Source: Coprobacter tertius (lineage in GTDB: Bacteria > Bacteroidota > Bacteroidia > Bacteroidales > Coprobacteraceae). Taken from it: DNA of 64,000 bases. The notes below the pieces were generated by a model. It ran no database searches. It was not told where the DNA came from and saw only the letters and a list, made by a program, of their open reading frames with translations. The translations under genes and the position numbers were made by a program. Positions 36,321 to 45,452 of this stretch are shown here, piece by piece (positions within the stretch are counted from its first letter, which is position 1; each line of letters opens with the position of its first letter). The stretch covers positions 18,029-82,028 of the forward strand of contig NZ_JANDHW010000013.1 in the NCBI RefSeq assembly GCF_024330105.1. The letters are read 5' to 3'.

Positions 36321-38632
36321 AAACCAGGATATTCACCGGTATAATGCTGCTGTTGCTTATTCTTATGGCAGCTTGCTCTACCACCAGCCGGCTGGGAGAA
36401 GAGGAGATTTTGTACACCGGTGTAAAAAAAATAGAAATTACAGGAGTCGACAGTCTTGAAGTACCGGGAAATGTAAAATCGGCAATAAAAGCTCCACTTT
36501 TGGTAAAACCCAACAACTCATTTTTAGGCGCATACTGGAGGACTCCCTTCCCGATCGGATTATGGGTATATAACCATATGAAACCAAAAAAAGACAAAGG
36601 ATTTAAACATTGGTTTTATGAAAAATTTGCAAAAGAACCGATTTTAATATCAGGAGTGAAACCCGAAGTACGAGTAAAAGTCGTCGATGATATTTTGGCT
36701 AACTACGGTTATTTCGGGGCTCATTGTCAATATGAGCTGGTATATTCTAAAAAAAACCGTAAAATGGCAAAGATACGTTATTGGGTAGAGGTCCCTACCC
36801 CGTCGTTCTACGATAGTATAGAATTTCCGACTCCTGTAACACCGCTTACCGAACTTATCGACAGTCTATCGAAAAAATCTCTGATCAGAAAAGGAGCTCA
36901 ATACAACCTCGATACGCTTTCGGCAGAACGTACACGCATAACCACAGTTGCCCGTAATAAAGGATATTATTATTTCAGACCCGAATATATCGAATACTTA
37001 GCCGATACGACTCAAAAACCCAAAACAGTGAGTCTACGTATGGTACTTGGGAAAGGAATACCAGCACCGGCTCTAAATGCATACAAAGTAGGAAACGTAG
37101 ATGTCTCTCTGTCGAGTGCGACAGGAAAAGGTCAGATCGATTCGCTTTTCTACAAAGACCTGACTGTCGTTTACCAGAAACCGATGCATTTACGCAAATT
37201 CGTTCTACCCGCCAATATTACGCTAAAGCCCGGAAACATTTATTCGGTAGAACAACAAAACCTGACACAAACCAACTTAAGTAAACTGAATATTTTCAGG
37301 TATGTAAATCTCGACGTTACGCCTCTTGATTCACTCAAAGGAAAAGATTCTCTCGACGTTTCTATCGACGCAGCTTTCGACGTTCCTCTCGAGTCGGAAT
37401 TCGAAGTCGACGTATCTTCCAAATCGAACAGTTTTATAGGACCGCAGATTACATTCGGCGTCAGTAAAAAAAATCTTTTCGGAGCCGGAGAAATATTGGC
37501 GGTAAAGCTTAACGGTTCTTATGAATGGCAAACCGGGAAAAAACCGGCAGGCGCCAAATCATCCTTACTGAATTCATACGAGTTCGGGTTAAATGGGACC
37601 CTATCCTTTCCCCGTGTACTGATTCCTTACAAAATGCAACGCAAAAAGAACCGGCGTTATCCGGCTCGTACTTATTTCCAGTTAGGAGCCGACCTGATGA
37701 ACCGCCCTCATTTTTTCCGCATGATTCAGTTCAACCTATCGATGAATTACGATTTCCAGAGTTCACCATACAGTTTCCATACGGTAACCCCGGTTAAACT
37801 GATTTACAATAAACTACTAAATACGACTTCTTCCTTTGACAATACACTGAATGAGAATCCTGCTATCGCATTAAGTTTCAGAAATCAGTTTATCCCGACT
37901 GTCGGATATACCTATACCTTTGACCGTTCTTTTGGACGCAACGGAAACAATCGCATATTTTGGCAAACATCGGCTACATCAGCCGGAAATATTTTAGCCG
38001 GAATTATGGATCTGGCTGGGAAAAAAGGAGAAAAAGAATTATTCGGAAATCAATTTTCCCAATTTATAAAAGGATCGACTGAATTTAAATATTATCGCCG
38101 GCTTTGGGGCGATAATTGGTTGGCTACCCGTTTCCTTATAGGAGCAGGGCATGCATACGGCAATTCTAAAGTAATGCCATATAGCGAACAATTTTATATC
38201 GGTGGAGCCAATAGTATCCGAGCATTTACAATTCGTTCGTTAGGACCGGGAAGTTACCGTCCGCCGGTAAACGATCCGAATGGATATTTCGACCAAACCG
38301 GTAATTTTAAACTCGAAGCCAATGCCGAGTTCCGTTTTAAAATCATCGGAGGTCTGCATGGAGCCGTTTTTCTCGATGCAGGTAACATCTGGTTATTGCA
38401 AAAAGACCCGAAACGTCCGGGCGGAGAATTACAAATGAAAACATTCGCAAAAGATATTGCCCTCGGTACGGGATTCGGACTACGCTATGACATCAGTTAC
38501 CTCGTTTTACGTGCCGATTTAGGAATCGGGATACACTCTCCTTATCCCAATCCTGAAAAATCAGGATACTATAATATGTCGAATTTTAAAAACAGTCTCG
38601 GATTCCATTTAGCCATCGGATATCCGTTCTGA
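36317..38632 (+). CDS. tamL: TamL, Omp85/BamA-family outer-membrane lipoprotein
   Basis: The 771-residue product starts with a lipoprotein signal (LLLLILMAACS, Cys20), unlike proteobacterial TamA, which fits the Bacteroidota variant called TamL. An N-terminal POTRA region (about 25-345) is followed by the Omp85 barrel. Barrel signatures are GPQITFGVSKKNLFGAGEIL near 375, YIGGANSIRAFTIRSLGPGS near 630 (the G-G-x-x-S-I-R-G/A-F motif) and the terminal LGFHLAIGYPF with a final Phe. It overlaps tamB by ATGA, so expression is coupled. Confidence 0.95.
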   Translation: MKTRIFTGIMLLLLILMAACSTTSRLGEEEILYTGVKKIEITGVDSLEVPGNVKSAIKAPLLVKPNNSFLGAYWRTPFPIGLWVYNHMKPKKDKGFKHWFYEKFAKEPILISGVKPEVRVKVVDDILANYGYFGAHCQYELVYSKKNRKMAKIRYWVEVPTPSFYDSIEFPTPVTPLTELIDSLSKKSLIRKGAQYNLDTLSAERTRITTVARNKGYYYFRPEYIEYLADTTQKPKTVSLRMVLGKGIPAPALNAYKVGNVDVSLSSATGKGQIDSLFYKDLTVVYQKPMHLRKFVLPANITLKPGNIYSVEQQNLTQTNLSKLNIFRYVNLDVTPLDSLKGKDSLDVSIDAAFDVPLESEFEVDVSSKSNSFIGPQITFGVSKKNLFGAGEILAVKLNGSYEWQTGKKPAGAKSSLLNSYEFGLNGTLSFPRVLIPYKMQRKKNRRYPARTYFQLGADLMNRPHFFRMIQFNLSMNYDFQSSPYSFHTVTPVKLIYNKLLNTTSSFDNTLNENPAIALSFRNQFIPTVGYTYTFDRSFGRNGNNRIFWQTSATSAGNILAGIMDLAGKKGEKELFGNQFSQFIKGSTEFKYYRRLWGDNWLATRFLIGAGHAYGNSKVMPYSEQFYIGGANSIRAFTIRSLGPGSYRPPVNDPNGYFDQTGNFKLEANAEFRFKIIGGLHGAVFLDAGNIWLLQKDPKRPGGELQMKTFAKDIALGTGFGLRYDISYLVLRADLGIGIHSPYPNPEKSGYYNMSNFKNSLGFHLAIGYPF

Positions 38633-38666
38633 TAATGCTCGTATATAATTATTTATTTTAAAAAAA

Positions 38667-38698
38667 TTAAGGATGTCTTTTCGAGACACCCTTAAAAA
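38667..38698. terminator. Terminator between tamL and the histone-like gene
   Basis: ttaaggatgtct pairs with agacacccttaa around a five-base loop, with one wobble position. On the minus strand it is followed by seven T residues, fitting termination of the histone-like gene; on the plus strand it follows tamL by about 35 bases. Confidence 0.7.
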
Positions 38699-38721
38699 TT
38701 CATTCTGTAAAAAATCAGAAC

Positions 38722-38898
38722 TTATTTCTTTGCTTCGTCAATAGATGCTTTACGGAACTCTTTCATCAATTTTTCAATCTCGAGAGAAGCTTTACGAGCA
38801 CGTACGCCTGCCGCCTTATTTCCATTTTCAAGTTGCAAACCTGCATCTTTTTTGAAGTCACCAATCAATGACTGGATTTTATCTACTAACTCTTTCAT
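38722..38898 (-). CDS. Histone H1-like DNA-binding protein (58 residues)
   Basis: A 59-codon minus-strand gene encodes MKELVDKIQSLIGDFKKDAG, continues with LQLENGNKAAGVRARKASLE and ends IEKLMKEFRKASIDEAKK. About one residue in four is Lys or Arg. This is the Hc1-like histone H1 family that is near-universal in Bacteroidales, where it is thought to bind and compact DNA. TATATTTG on the minus strand at 38925-38932 is a fitting -7 element with a leader of about 25 bases. It is a single-gene unit with its own terminator. Confidence 0.9.
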   Translation of the reverse strand: MKELVDKIQSLIGDFKKDAGLQLENGNKAAGVRARKASLEIEKLMKEFRKASIDEAKK

Positions 38899-39412
38899 AA
38901 TAAATTTTTATTTCGATTCGAGGCAAATATAAAAATAAATCATGATTTTTTACTCACAAATATATTTTTTGACTCTTTTTTTGATTAAAAAAATCTGTTT
39001 ACAATAACCTGAAAGTGCAAAAAGTACATTTCACACCAACACAATACTTCTGCATTGAATAAGAAATTCTTATTATATTATTTTTTACACTTATTCGAGC
39101 AATTGTCAAGAAAAGTCATTATATTTGTAAACACATGAAAAATTATCGTTAACCTGAATAATTACCCTATACAACATACATCACAAATCTAATGCACATC
39201 ATCGAAAATTATTTTGAAAAATAGAAAATCATAAAAGTATTTTCAACAAATCATCCATAATATCGGTTCGGCCTGTATATATTTAAACAGCTTATATTAC
39301 ATATACAATACGATATTTATATGCTTCTTATTTCATCGATAAAAATAAACTCTAAACTACAAAATATAAATATTTTACCAATACAATTACATAAACATTA
39401 AATCTAATATGT
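38899..39412. other. Long AT-rich upstream region of the beta-galactosidase gene
   Basis: There are about 510 bases without a gene. It holds the promoter of the divergent histone-like gene (-7 near 38925) and probable control sequences of the beta-galactosidase gene: TATATTTG at 39120-39127 is a good -7 match but would give a leader near 280 bases; no nearer consensus promoter is evident. No terminator hairpins, tRNA or small gene were found. Confidence 0.45.
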
Positions 39413-42400
39413 ATGAAAACAACCTTACAAAGATATCGGAAATGGCTGTTAATCTGCCTTTTATGTACTCCGACTCATTCTTTCGGACAAGAAATATGGA
39501 ATGGAACGGAATGGAACGATGTTTCGGTCACTCAAATCGGTAAAGAAGAGTCGTGCACAGTCGGTATTCCTTTTTCATCAGAGGACGATTTACAAACTAA
39601 AAGCATCGAAGAATCTCCTTATTTCATATCTCTAAACGGCGTATGGAAATTCCACTGGGCCAAAGATCCGGCAGCCAAGGTAACCGACTTTTACAGAATG
39701 GATTTCAATGATGCCGACTGGGATAATATCGATGTACCATCTGTCTGGCAGGTTTATGGCGTAAGAAACAATAAAAATTGGGATAAACCTTTGTATGTAA
39801 ATACCAGCTATCCTTTTACCTATAACTCCGAAACCTATAAAATTCAGGAAAGTCCCCGTTCTGATTTTACATATAACAACAATATGAAAAACCCGATAGG
39901 AAGTTATCGACGTGAATTTACGATTCCAGAAGAATGGGACGGAAGAGAAATTTACGTTCGTTTCAACGGGGCCGGTCCGGGATATTACCTTTGGGTAAAC
40001 GAACATCAAGTCGGATATTCCGAAGACTCTTATCTTCCTTCAGAATTTAAAATAACCGATTATGTGAAAAAAGACGAAACTAATGTTATTGCCGTACAGG
40101 TTTATCGTTTTTCCAGTGGTTCATTCTTAGAATGTCAGGATTTCTGGCGTCTATCCGGTATCAGTAGAGATGTATTTTTGTGGTCCGCCCCCAAGACACA
40201 AATTCGCGATTATTTTTTCCAAGCCGATCTCGACGAATTATATACCGATGCAACAGTCACTTTAGATGTAAAACTGGAAGGACCAGCTTTATCATCAGCG
40301 ACTCTGTCTGCCAAAATCATGCAAGGTACTACAATTATCGCACAAGAAGAGTTAGAATCTCCGAGCATAGGTGTTAATACTCTCAAAATGAATGTCTCTG
40401 CACCGGATAAGTGGAGTGCCGAAACGCCTAATCTTTACGATCTTGTAATCACACTCAAAGACGGAGAGAATGTTTTAGATATCAGAGGAAACAAAGTGGG
40501 TTTCCGTAAAATAGAAGTGGGAAACAAAGGAGAGCTGTTAATTAACGGAAAACGCATGGTATTTCATGGGGTAAACCGTCACGATCATAGTGAAGAAAAC
40601 GGACGTACTGTTTCAAAAGAAGAAATGGAAAATGACATAAAAATGATGAAACGTCTGAATATAAATGCCGTAAGAACTTCACACTACCCCAACAATCCTT
40701 ACTTTTATGATCTCTGTGATAAATACGGCTTGTATGTTTTAGCCGAAGCTAATATAGAATGTCATGGAAATATGGGGCTGTCCGATGTTCTTATTTTCCG
40801 TAAACCGATGGTAGAGCGTAACCAGAATCATGTAAAACGCTTTCGCAATCACCCGTCTATATTCATGTGGTCTTACGGAAACGAATCGGGAGGAGGAAAT
40901 AACTTCCAATATGTAGAACAAGCCATAAAAGCTTTGGACAAAACCCGTCTTACTCATTATCAGGGAAACAGTCAGTGGAGCGATGTGACTAGTAGCATGT
41001 ACTCGAGCGTCGACTGGATAAAAAGTGTAGGAGAAAGTCGTCTGAACGAATCGAAACCACGTCCTCATATACATTGTGAGAACAGTCATGCGATGGGAAA
41101 TGCGATGGGAAACGTACGTGACTATTTCGACTTATATGAAAAATATCCTTCTTTAACCGGTGAATTTATTTGGGACTGGAAAGACCAGGGATTAAAAATG
41201 CCTGTACCAAACTCAAAAGATGAATTTTATTGGGCATACGGAGGTGATTTCGGGGATAATCCCAATGACGGAACATTTTGTACGAATGGAGTTATTTTTG
41301 CAGATTACACTCTTTCCGCCAAATCTTACAATACAAAGAAAATATATCAACCGATCGATTTCGCGATAAAAGAAGATGGCAAAACGTTTGTACTCAAAAG
41401 TAAATTGGCCTTTAAATCGACAGAAGATTTAGATATTTATTATTCGATCTACGAAGATGGCAAAAAATTAAAAACCGAAAAACTGGATATTATTATCCCT
41501 GCTGGAGAAACTAAAGAAATTACAATAGAAAATGCATTACCGTCTGATGCCAAACCCGAAGCAGAATATTTTATCAGATTCAATGCATATCAGAAAAACC
41601 AAACTTGGTGGGCCGATGCCAACTATGAAGTAGCCGGAGAACAAATTAGATTAAAAGGGGCGGTTAAACCGATCTATCAGGTACAAGAGAATAACCAACT
41701 CACCGTTGAAGAAAATTCGATAACTATTAAAGTACATGGGCCCAACTTTACCGCTGTATTTTCAAAATTGAACGGAAGCCTTAACAGTTATACTTTTAAC
41801 GAACAGCAAATCATAAATAAACCGTTAGCACTTAACCTGTTCCGTCTCCCGACAGAAAATGATAAAGAACAAACCTGGCGATGGGACGATATAGGATTAC
41901 GCAATCTGTCGGTAAAAAACATATCTTGTAGCTTTGAAGAGACTGATAATGCCGTCGACCTTAATTTTGTAAATACCTACTCGGGAAAATCTCCTAATAC
42001 ATTTAAAACGCAGGTACTCTTCAAAGTAATGAGTGATGGGACGATTTTTGTCAGTTCGGTAATCGATCCCACAGTAAAAAACAGCATTTTACCCAGAATA
42101 GGATTCCGGTTGGAAATGCCCAAAGAATTCGAAAACCTAACTTGGTTCGGACGCGGCCCATGGGAATCGTATAACGATAGAAAAGAAGCATGTTTCGAAG
42201 GAGTATATAACAGTACCGTAACAGAACAATGGGAAAAATACGTGCTTCCCCAAGAAACAGGCAATAAAGAAGATGTGCGTTGGATGAGTTTAACGGATAA
42301 TTCCGGAAGCGGATTATTGTTCATAGCATCGGGAAACATGTCGGCTTCTGCCACTCATTTCCGTCCAGAAGATATTTATATTAACCGTAACAACCGATCG

Positions 42401-43948
42401 AAACATCCCTATGAAGCTAAAAAGAAATTCTGTGAAAACACCGTTATTTACCTTAATGCAGAAATGCGTGCCTTAGGAAATGCAAGTTGCGGTCCCGATG
42501 TTTTGGAAAAATATGAATTAAAGTCTAAAAAAACGAATTTCAATTTTATCATTTTGCCAGTTTCCGGAAATCCCGATAACGATAAGCTGTCTGAAATGGC
42601 TCGTATCGCATTGCCGATTTGTGCACCGGTTACTATCGAAAGAGATAAACAAGGTAAAATAAAACTTACGACAACGACTCCCGATGCTCGCATCTATTTC
42701 AGTAAAGACGAAGAAGAATTCCAACTTTACGAAGCTCCTTTCGAACTGCTGGCAGGAGGAAATATCAGAGCGTACTGCGAAGCCGATGCCTATTCTAAAA
42801 GTATAACGACCAGTGAAGATTTTTACCTTCTTGTCGATAAATCGGACTGGAAAGTTATCAGTTATTCGAGTCAGGAAAATGGAAATGATGCTACCAAAGC
42901 GATCGATGACGATGCAGATACATTCTGGCATACTCGTTGGAGCGGTACAGCACCAAAGCCCCCCCATGAAATTGTCGTAGATATGAAAGATACTTACCGT
43001 ATCGAAAAATTCATATATCAGGGAAGAGGCGACGACAACGATCATGGACGAATCAAGGAATACGAAATATATTTCAGTAACGATCCTAAAGCCTGGGGGT
43101 CTTCAGCCGCAAAAGGAGAATTCGAAAATAATACGGCAATTCAATATGTTCCGATAACTTCAAAACCTACGGCTCGTTATTTCAAATTGATCGTAAAATC
43201 GGAAGCGTATGACAGGGAATGGGCTGCCGCCGCAGAATTGGGAATAGAAGCCTCTGAAATCGTCGACCCGATCACAACCAAATTACAGGAAATAAAAAAA
43301 GATGAAAAATATTATATCAAACATGTCATGTCAGGCCTCTATCTACAAAGGCTTCCGGATAAGACGGCCAAGTATGAAGGAGATTTCTGTATTAATCCTC
43401 TGGATAAAACCGATGACCGTTTCATATTTGACTTTACACCCATAAACGGATTTACTTCTTATTATAATGTGCGTGTAAACAACTATTTCATTAATCAAAA
43501 CGACAATTGGCGTTGCGTTTCGGGAGCATTAAAAGATAAAAACGGGCAGATACAGATAGAAATGTTAGAAAACAACACCTGTAAACTTCGTGGAGTTTGG
43601 CAAACTTGGAATTATATAAACCTCGACAGAACAACAAGCGGATCATATATTTATGCCGATAAAAGTTCCGGAGCCATTTGGAAAATAGAAGAAATAGAAG
43701 ATCCGAGCGATATACAGGTAAACGAAATTTCAGGCATATCTGTTTATCCGACATTATCAAAAGGTACGGTTAATGTAAAATCACCAGTCGAATGTATCAT
43801 TAACGTCCAAGATATCTCCGGACAGATACTTGCCATTTATAAATCGACCGGTAACACTACATTAGAGCTAAATTATCCTGCAGGCATATACTTTATTACA
43901 GTAAATACCGGTACGAAAAACGTATATAAAATAATACTACAACACTAA
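39413..43948 (+). CDS. Multidomain secreted beta-galactosidase (GH2) with type IX sorting domain
   Basis: The 1511-residue protein has a signal peptide (WLLICLLCTPTHSFG). Domains in order: GH2 sugar-binding (about 50-235), GH2 immunoglobulin-like (245-360), GH2 TIM barrel (365-650), a further Ig-like domain, and the beta-galactosidase small-chain domain (about 775-1040, with WFGRGPWESYNDR). Predicted acid/base is Glu491 (WSYGNESGGG) and nucleophile Glu556 (HIHCENSHAMGN), as in LacZ. A chitobiase C-terminal-like module (about 1075-1135), an F5/8 type C (discoidin) module (1141-1279) and a ricin-like segment (1295-1425) follow. Residues about 1439-1511 (ISGISVYPTLSKGTVNV to the end) form a type A C-terminal sorting domain of type IX secretion. 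It is probably surface-exposed or released and acts on host or plant galactosides. It is not in a SusC/SusD locus. Confidence 0.94.
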   Translation: MKTTLQRYRKWLLICLLCTPTHSFGQEIWNGTEWNDVSVTQIGKEESCTVGIPFSSEDDLQTKSIEESPYFISLNGVWKFHWAKDPAAKVTDFYRMDFNDADWDNIDVPSVWQVYGVRNNKNWDKPLYVNTSYPFTYNSETYKIQESPRSDFTYNNNMKNPIGSYRREFTIPEEWDGREIYVRFNGAGPGYYLWVNEHQVGYSEDSYLPSEFKITDYVKKDETNVIAVQVYRFSSGSFLECQDFWRLSGISRDVFLWSAPKTQIRDYFFQADLDELYTDATVTLDVKLEGPALSSATLSAKIMQGTTIIAQEELESPSIGVNTLKMNVSAPDKWSAETPNLYDLVITLKDGENVLDIRGNKVGFRKIEVGNKGELLINGKRMVFHGVNRHDHSEENGRTVSKEEMENDIKMMKRLNINAVRTSHYPNNPYFYDLCDKYGLYVLAEANIECHGNMGLSDVLIFRKPMVERNQNHVKRFRNHPSIFMWSYGNESGGGNNFQYVEQAIKALDKTRLTHYQGNSQWSDVTSSMYSSVDWIKSVGESRLNESKPRPHIHCENSHAMGNAMGNVRDYFDLYEKYPSLTGEFIWDWKDQGLKMPVPNSKDEFYWAYGGDFGDNPNDGTFCTNGVIFADYTLSAKSYNTKKIYQPIDFAIKEDGKTFVLKSKLAFKSTEDLDIYYSIYEDGKKLKTEKLDIIIPAGETKEITIENALPSDAKPEAEYFIRFNAYQKNQTWWADANYEVAGEQIRLKGAVKPIYQVQENNQLTVEENSITIKVHGPNFTAVFSKLNGSLNSYTFNEQQIINKPLALNLFRLPTENDKEQTWRWDDIGLRNLSVKNISCSFEETDNAVDLNFVNTYSGKSPNTFKTQVLFKVMSDGTIFVSSVIDPTVKNSILPRIGFRLEMPKEFENLTWFGRGPWESYNDRKEACFEGVYNSTVTEQWEKYVLPQETGNKEDVRWMSLTDNSGSGLLFIASGNMSASATHFRPEDIYINRNNRSKHPYEAKKKFCENTVIYLNAEMRALGNASCGPDVLEKYELKSKKTNFNFIILPVSGNPDNDKLSEMARIALPICAPVTIERDKQGKIKLTTTTPDARIYFSKDEEEFQLYEAPFELLAGGNIRAYCEADAYSKSITTSEDFYLLVDKSDWKVISYSSQENGNDATKAIDDDADTFWHTRWSGTAPKPPHEIVVDMKDTYRIEKFIYQGRGDDNDHGRIKEYEIYFSNDPKAWGSSAAKGEFENNTAIQYVPITSKPTARYFKLIVKSEAYDREWAAAAELGIEASEIVDPITTKLQEIKKDEKYYIKHVMSGLYLQRLPDKTAKYEGDFCINPLDKTDDRFIFDFTPINGFTSYYNVRVNNYFINQNDNWRCVSGALKDKNGQIQIEMLENNTCKLRGVWQTWNYINLDRTTSGSYIYADKSSGAIWKIEEIEDPSDIQVNEISGISVYPTLSKGTVNVKSPVECIINVQDISGQILAIYKSTGNTTLELNYPAGIYFITVNTGTKNVYKIILQH

Positions 43949-43990
43949 TACCGATTACAGGTACAAAGATTGTACCTTATCGAAAAAATA

Positions 43991-44019
43991 AAAAGGACGG
44001 TGATACACCGTCCTTTTTT
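43991..44019 (+). terminator. Intrinsic terminator of the beta-galactosidase gene
   Basis: aaaaggacggtg pairs with caccgtcctttt around an ata loop and is followed by further T residues, 43 bases after the stop. Confidence 0.9.
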
Positions 44020-44074
44020 AATATATAACCTGGAAAAATCTTATTTCAAATAATTCTTTTAAATCGAAAAGATA

Positions 44075-44106
44075 TAAAAAAGAAATGGTTGTCATCGCGA
44101 CAACCA
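44075..44106 (-). terminator. Intrinsic terminator of tatC
   Basis: On the minus strand TGGTTGTC (44106-44099) pairs with GACAACCA (44093-44086) around a short loop, followed by a T-rich run (TTTCTTTTTTATA), about 105 bases after the tatC stop. Confidence 0.75.
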
Positions 44107-44109
44107 ATC

Positions 44110-44157
44110 TTCGTTAACCTTAAATCTAATACTATGAAAAACACAGTGCAAATATAA
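44110..44157 (+). other. Orphan leader-like sequence with an eight-codon frame
   Basis: ttaaccttaaatctaatact directly precedes ATG at 44134, resembling the sequence in front of many Bacteroidota genes and of the beta-galactosidase gene here (aaatctaat then ATG). The frame MKNTVQI stops after seven codons. No gene follows on this strand before fabD. Confidence 0.3.
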
Positions 44158-44210
44158 TGACTTTATGTTATATAACATAGTTTTCGAACAGAAAAACTCA
44201 GATATTAAAA

Positions 44211-45023
44211 CTAATTAACATCTTCAAGTAATTCCTCCTCTTCCGGCTCATCTTTTTTAACAAACAAAGCACTTATTTCATATAAAAGATAAATAGGAAG
44301 GAATACCACCATAAGAGTAAACGGATCTCCCGAAGGAGTGATTACCGCTGCTAAAACGAGCAAGCCCACAATTGCATATCGCCTGTATTTCGAGAAAAAA
44401 GAACGATGCAACAGACCAATAGCAGAAAGAAGCCAACATAATAATGGTAATTCGAAAACGAGTCCCATAATAAATATCATTGTTAGGAAATTTCCCATAT
44501 AAGAATCAAGAGAAATCTGGTTGGGAATTAAATCACTGATATGATAACCGGCTAAAAAACGCAATGTTAACGGAAAAACCAACAAATATCCTACAGCAAC
44601 ACCAATAAAGAACATTGTATTACCTGCCAAAAATGCGAAACGAGCATTCCTTTTTTCGTTTTCATAAAGTGCCGGACTCACAAATTTCCATATCTGAAAT
44701 ATTATAAAAGGAAAAGCAAATACCACTCCCAGCCAAAATGAAGTACTCATGTGAATAAAAAACTGTGAAGCGAGTTGTATATTTATAAGATGTACTTCGA
44801 AATCGTCACTACAAAAATCAGGAATAAAAGAAATATACCGGCTCAAGCCGCATATCCACTTATACAAAATAAAATCGGAATAACACGGCGCCAATATAAC
44901 CGAATCGAATAATTCGGTCATATAAGCAAAAAAAACGCCCGATAATATCGCTACTATAATTAAGGCACGTAAGATGACTTTTCTCAAAGCTTCTACGTGA
45001 TCCCAAAAACCCATCTCCAACAT
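44211..45023 (-). CDS. tatC: Twin-arginine translocase subunit TatC
   Basis: TatC is the receptor for twin-arginine signal peptides. The 270-residue protein shows the conserved N-terminus FWDHVEALRKVILRALI, six hydrophobic helices and the conserved periplasmic/cytoplasmic loop SPALYENEKRNARF that follows FQIWKF. The loop between helices 1 and 2 is longer than in E. coli and contains extra cysteines, as in other Bacteroidota. The C-terminus is acidic. Met4 (MGFWDHVE) is an alternative start. tatA lies upstream in the same direction, but an intrinsic terminator hairpin stands between the two genes. Confidence 0.95.
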   Translation of the reverse strand: MLEMGFWDHVEALRKVILRALIIVAILSGVFFAYMTELFDSVILAPCYSDFILYKWICGLSRYISFIPDFCSDDFEVHLINIQLASQFFIHMSTSFWLGVVFAFPFIIFQIWKFVSPALYENEKRNARFAFLAGNTMFFIGVAVGYLLVFPLTLRFLAGYHISDLIPNQISLDSYMGNFLTMIFIMGLVFELPLLCWLLSAIGLLHRSFFSKYRRYAIVGLLVLAAVITPSGDPFTLMVVFLPIYLLYEISALFVKKDEPEEEELLEDVN

Positions 45024-45051
45024 TCTATAAACCTGTTTTTAATGTGATTAA

Positions 45052-45086
45052 AAAAACACGGCGTGGCATGCCGATGCAGCCACGCC
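45052..45086 (-). terminator. Intrinsic terminator or attenuator between tatA and tatC
   Basis: Eight perfectly paired bases, ggcgtggc (45060-45067) with gccacgcc (45079-45086), surround an 11-base loop; on the minus strand the stem is followed by GTGTTTTTTTAATC. It lies 28 bases after the tatA stop and about 30 bases before the tatC start. Confidence 0.82.
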
Positions 45087-45113
45087 CGCAAATAATATTA
45101 TCCGATAAAGTAT

Positions 45114-45314
45114 TTATTTTTTATCGTTCGTATCGTTTACATCTCCGTTTATCTGGTCTTCAACGTCTTTCATTCCATCTTTAAAACTTTTCACGCCTTT
45201 TCCCAGCCCCTTCATCAATTCGGGTATTTTTTTACCTCCGAAAAGTAACAAAATAGCAAATACGATGATAATGATTTCACCGGTACCCAGATTTAAAAAT
45301 AATAGTGTATCCAT
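45114..45314 (-). CDS. tatA: Twin-arginine translocase subunit TatA/E
   Basis: The 66-residue protein has one N-terminal membrane helix ([13 protein letters not shown]), the F-G-G-K-K-I-P-E hinge and an amphipathic helix ([20 protein letters not shown]), which is the complete TatA plan. The C-terminal tail is short and acidic. TatA oligomerises around TatC to form the transport pore and is needed in excess of TatC. A -7 match TACTTTTG at 45353-45360 (minus strand) with ATTG 21 bases upstream is a candidate promoter, back to back with the fabD promoter. Confidence 0.95.
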   Translation of the reverse strand: MDTLLFLNLGTGEIIIIVFAILLLFGGKKIPELMKGLGKGVKSFKDGMKDVEDQINGDVNDTNDKK

Positions 45315-45352
45315 TTTTATTTAAAAATTATATTAGCATACCTTTTATGCCA

Positions 45353-45412
45353 CAAAAGTAACAATTTATATTAGCAAATTACAATTAAATAGAAGTAAAA
45401 AGATTACCTTTG
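45353..45412. promoter_or_regulatory. Divergent promoter region tatA / fabD
   Basis: Minus-strand TACTTTTG (45353-45360, for tatA) and plus-strand TACCTTTG (45405-45412, for fabD) match the -7 consensus. The fabD leader would be about 35-40 bases. The -33 elements are weak (ATTG at 45382-45385 on the minus strand for tatA). Confidence 0.45.
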
Positions 45413-45452
45413 TCGTCTAAATAATCAAAACAAACCATAATTAAAGTAGTTT

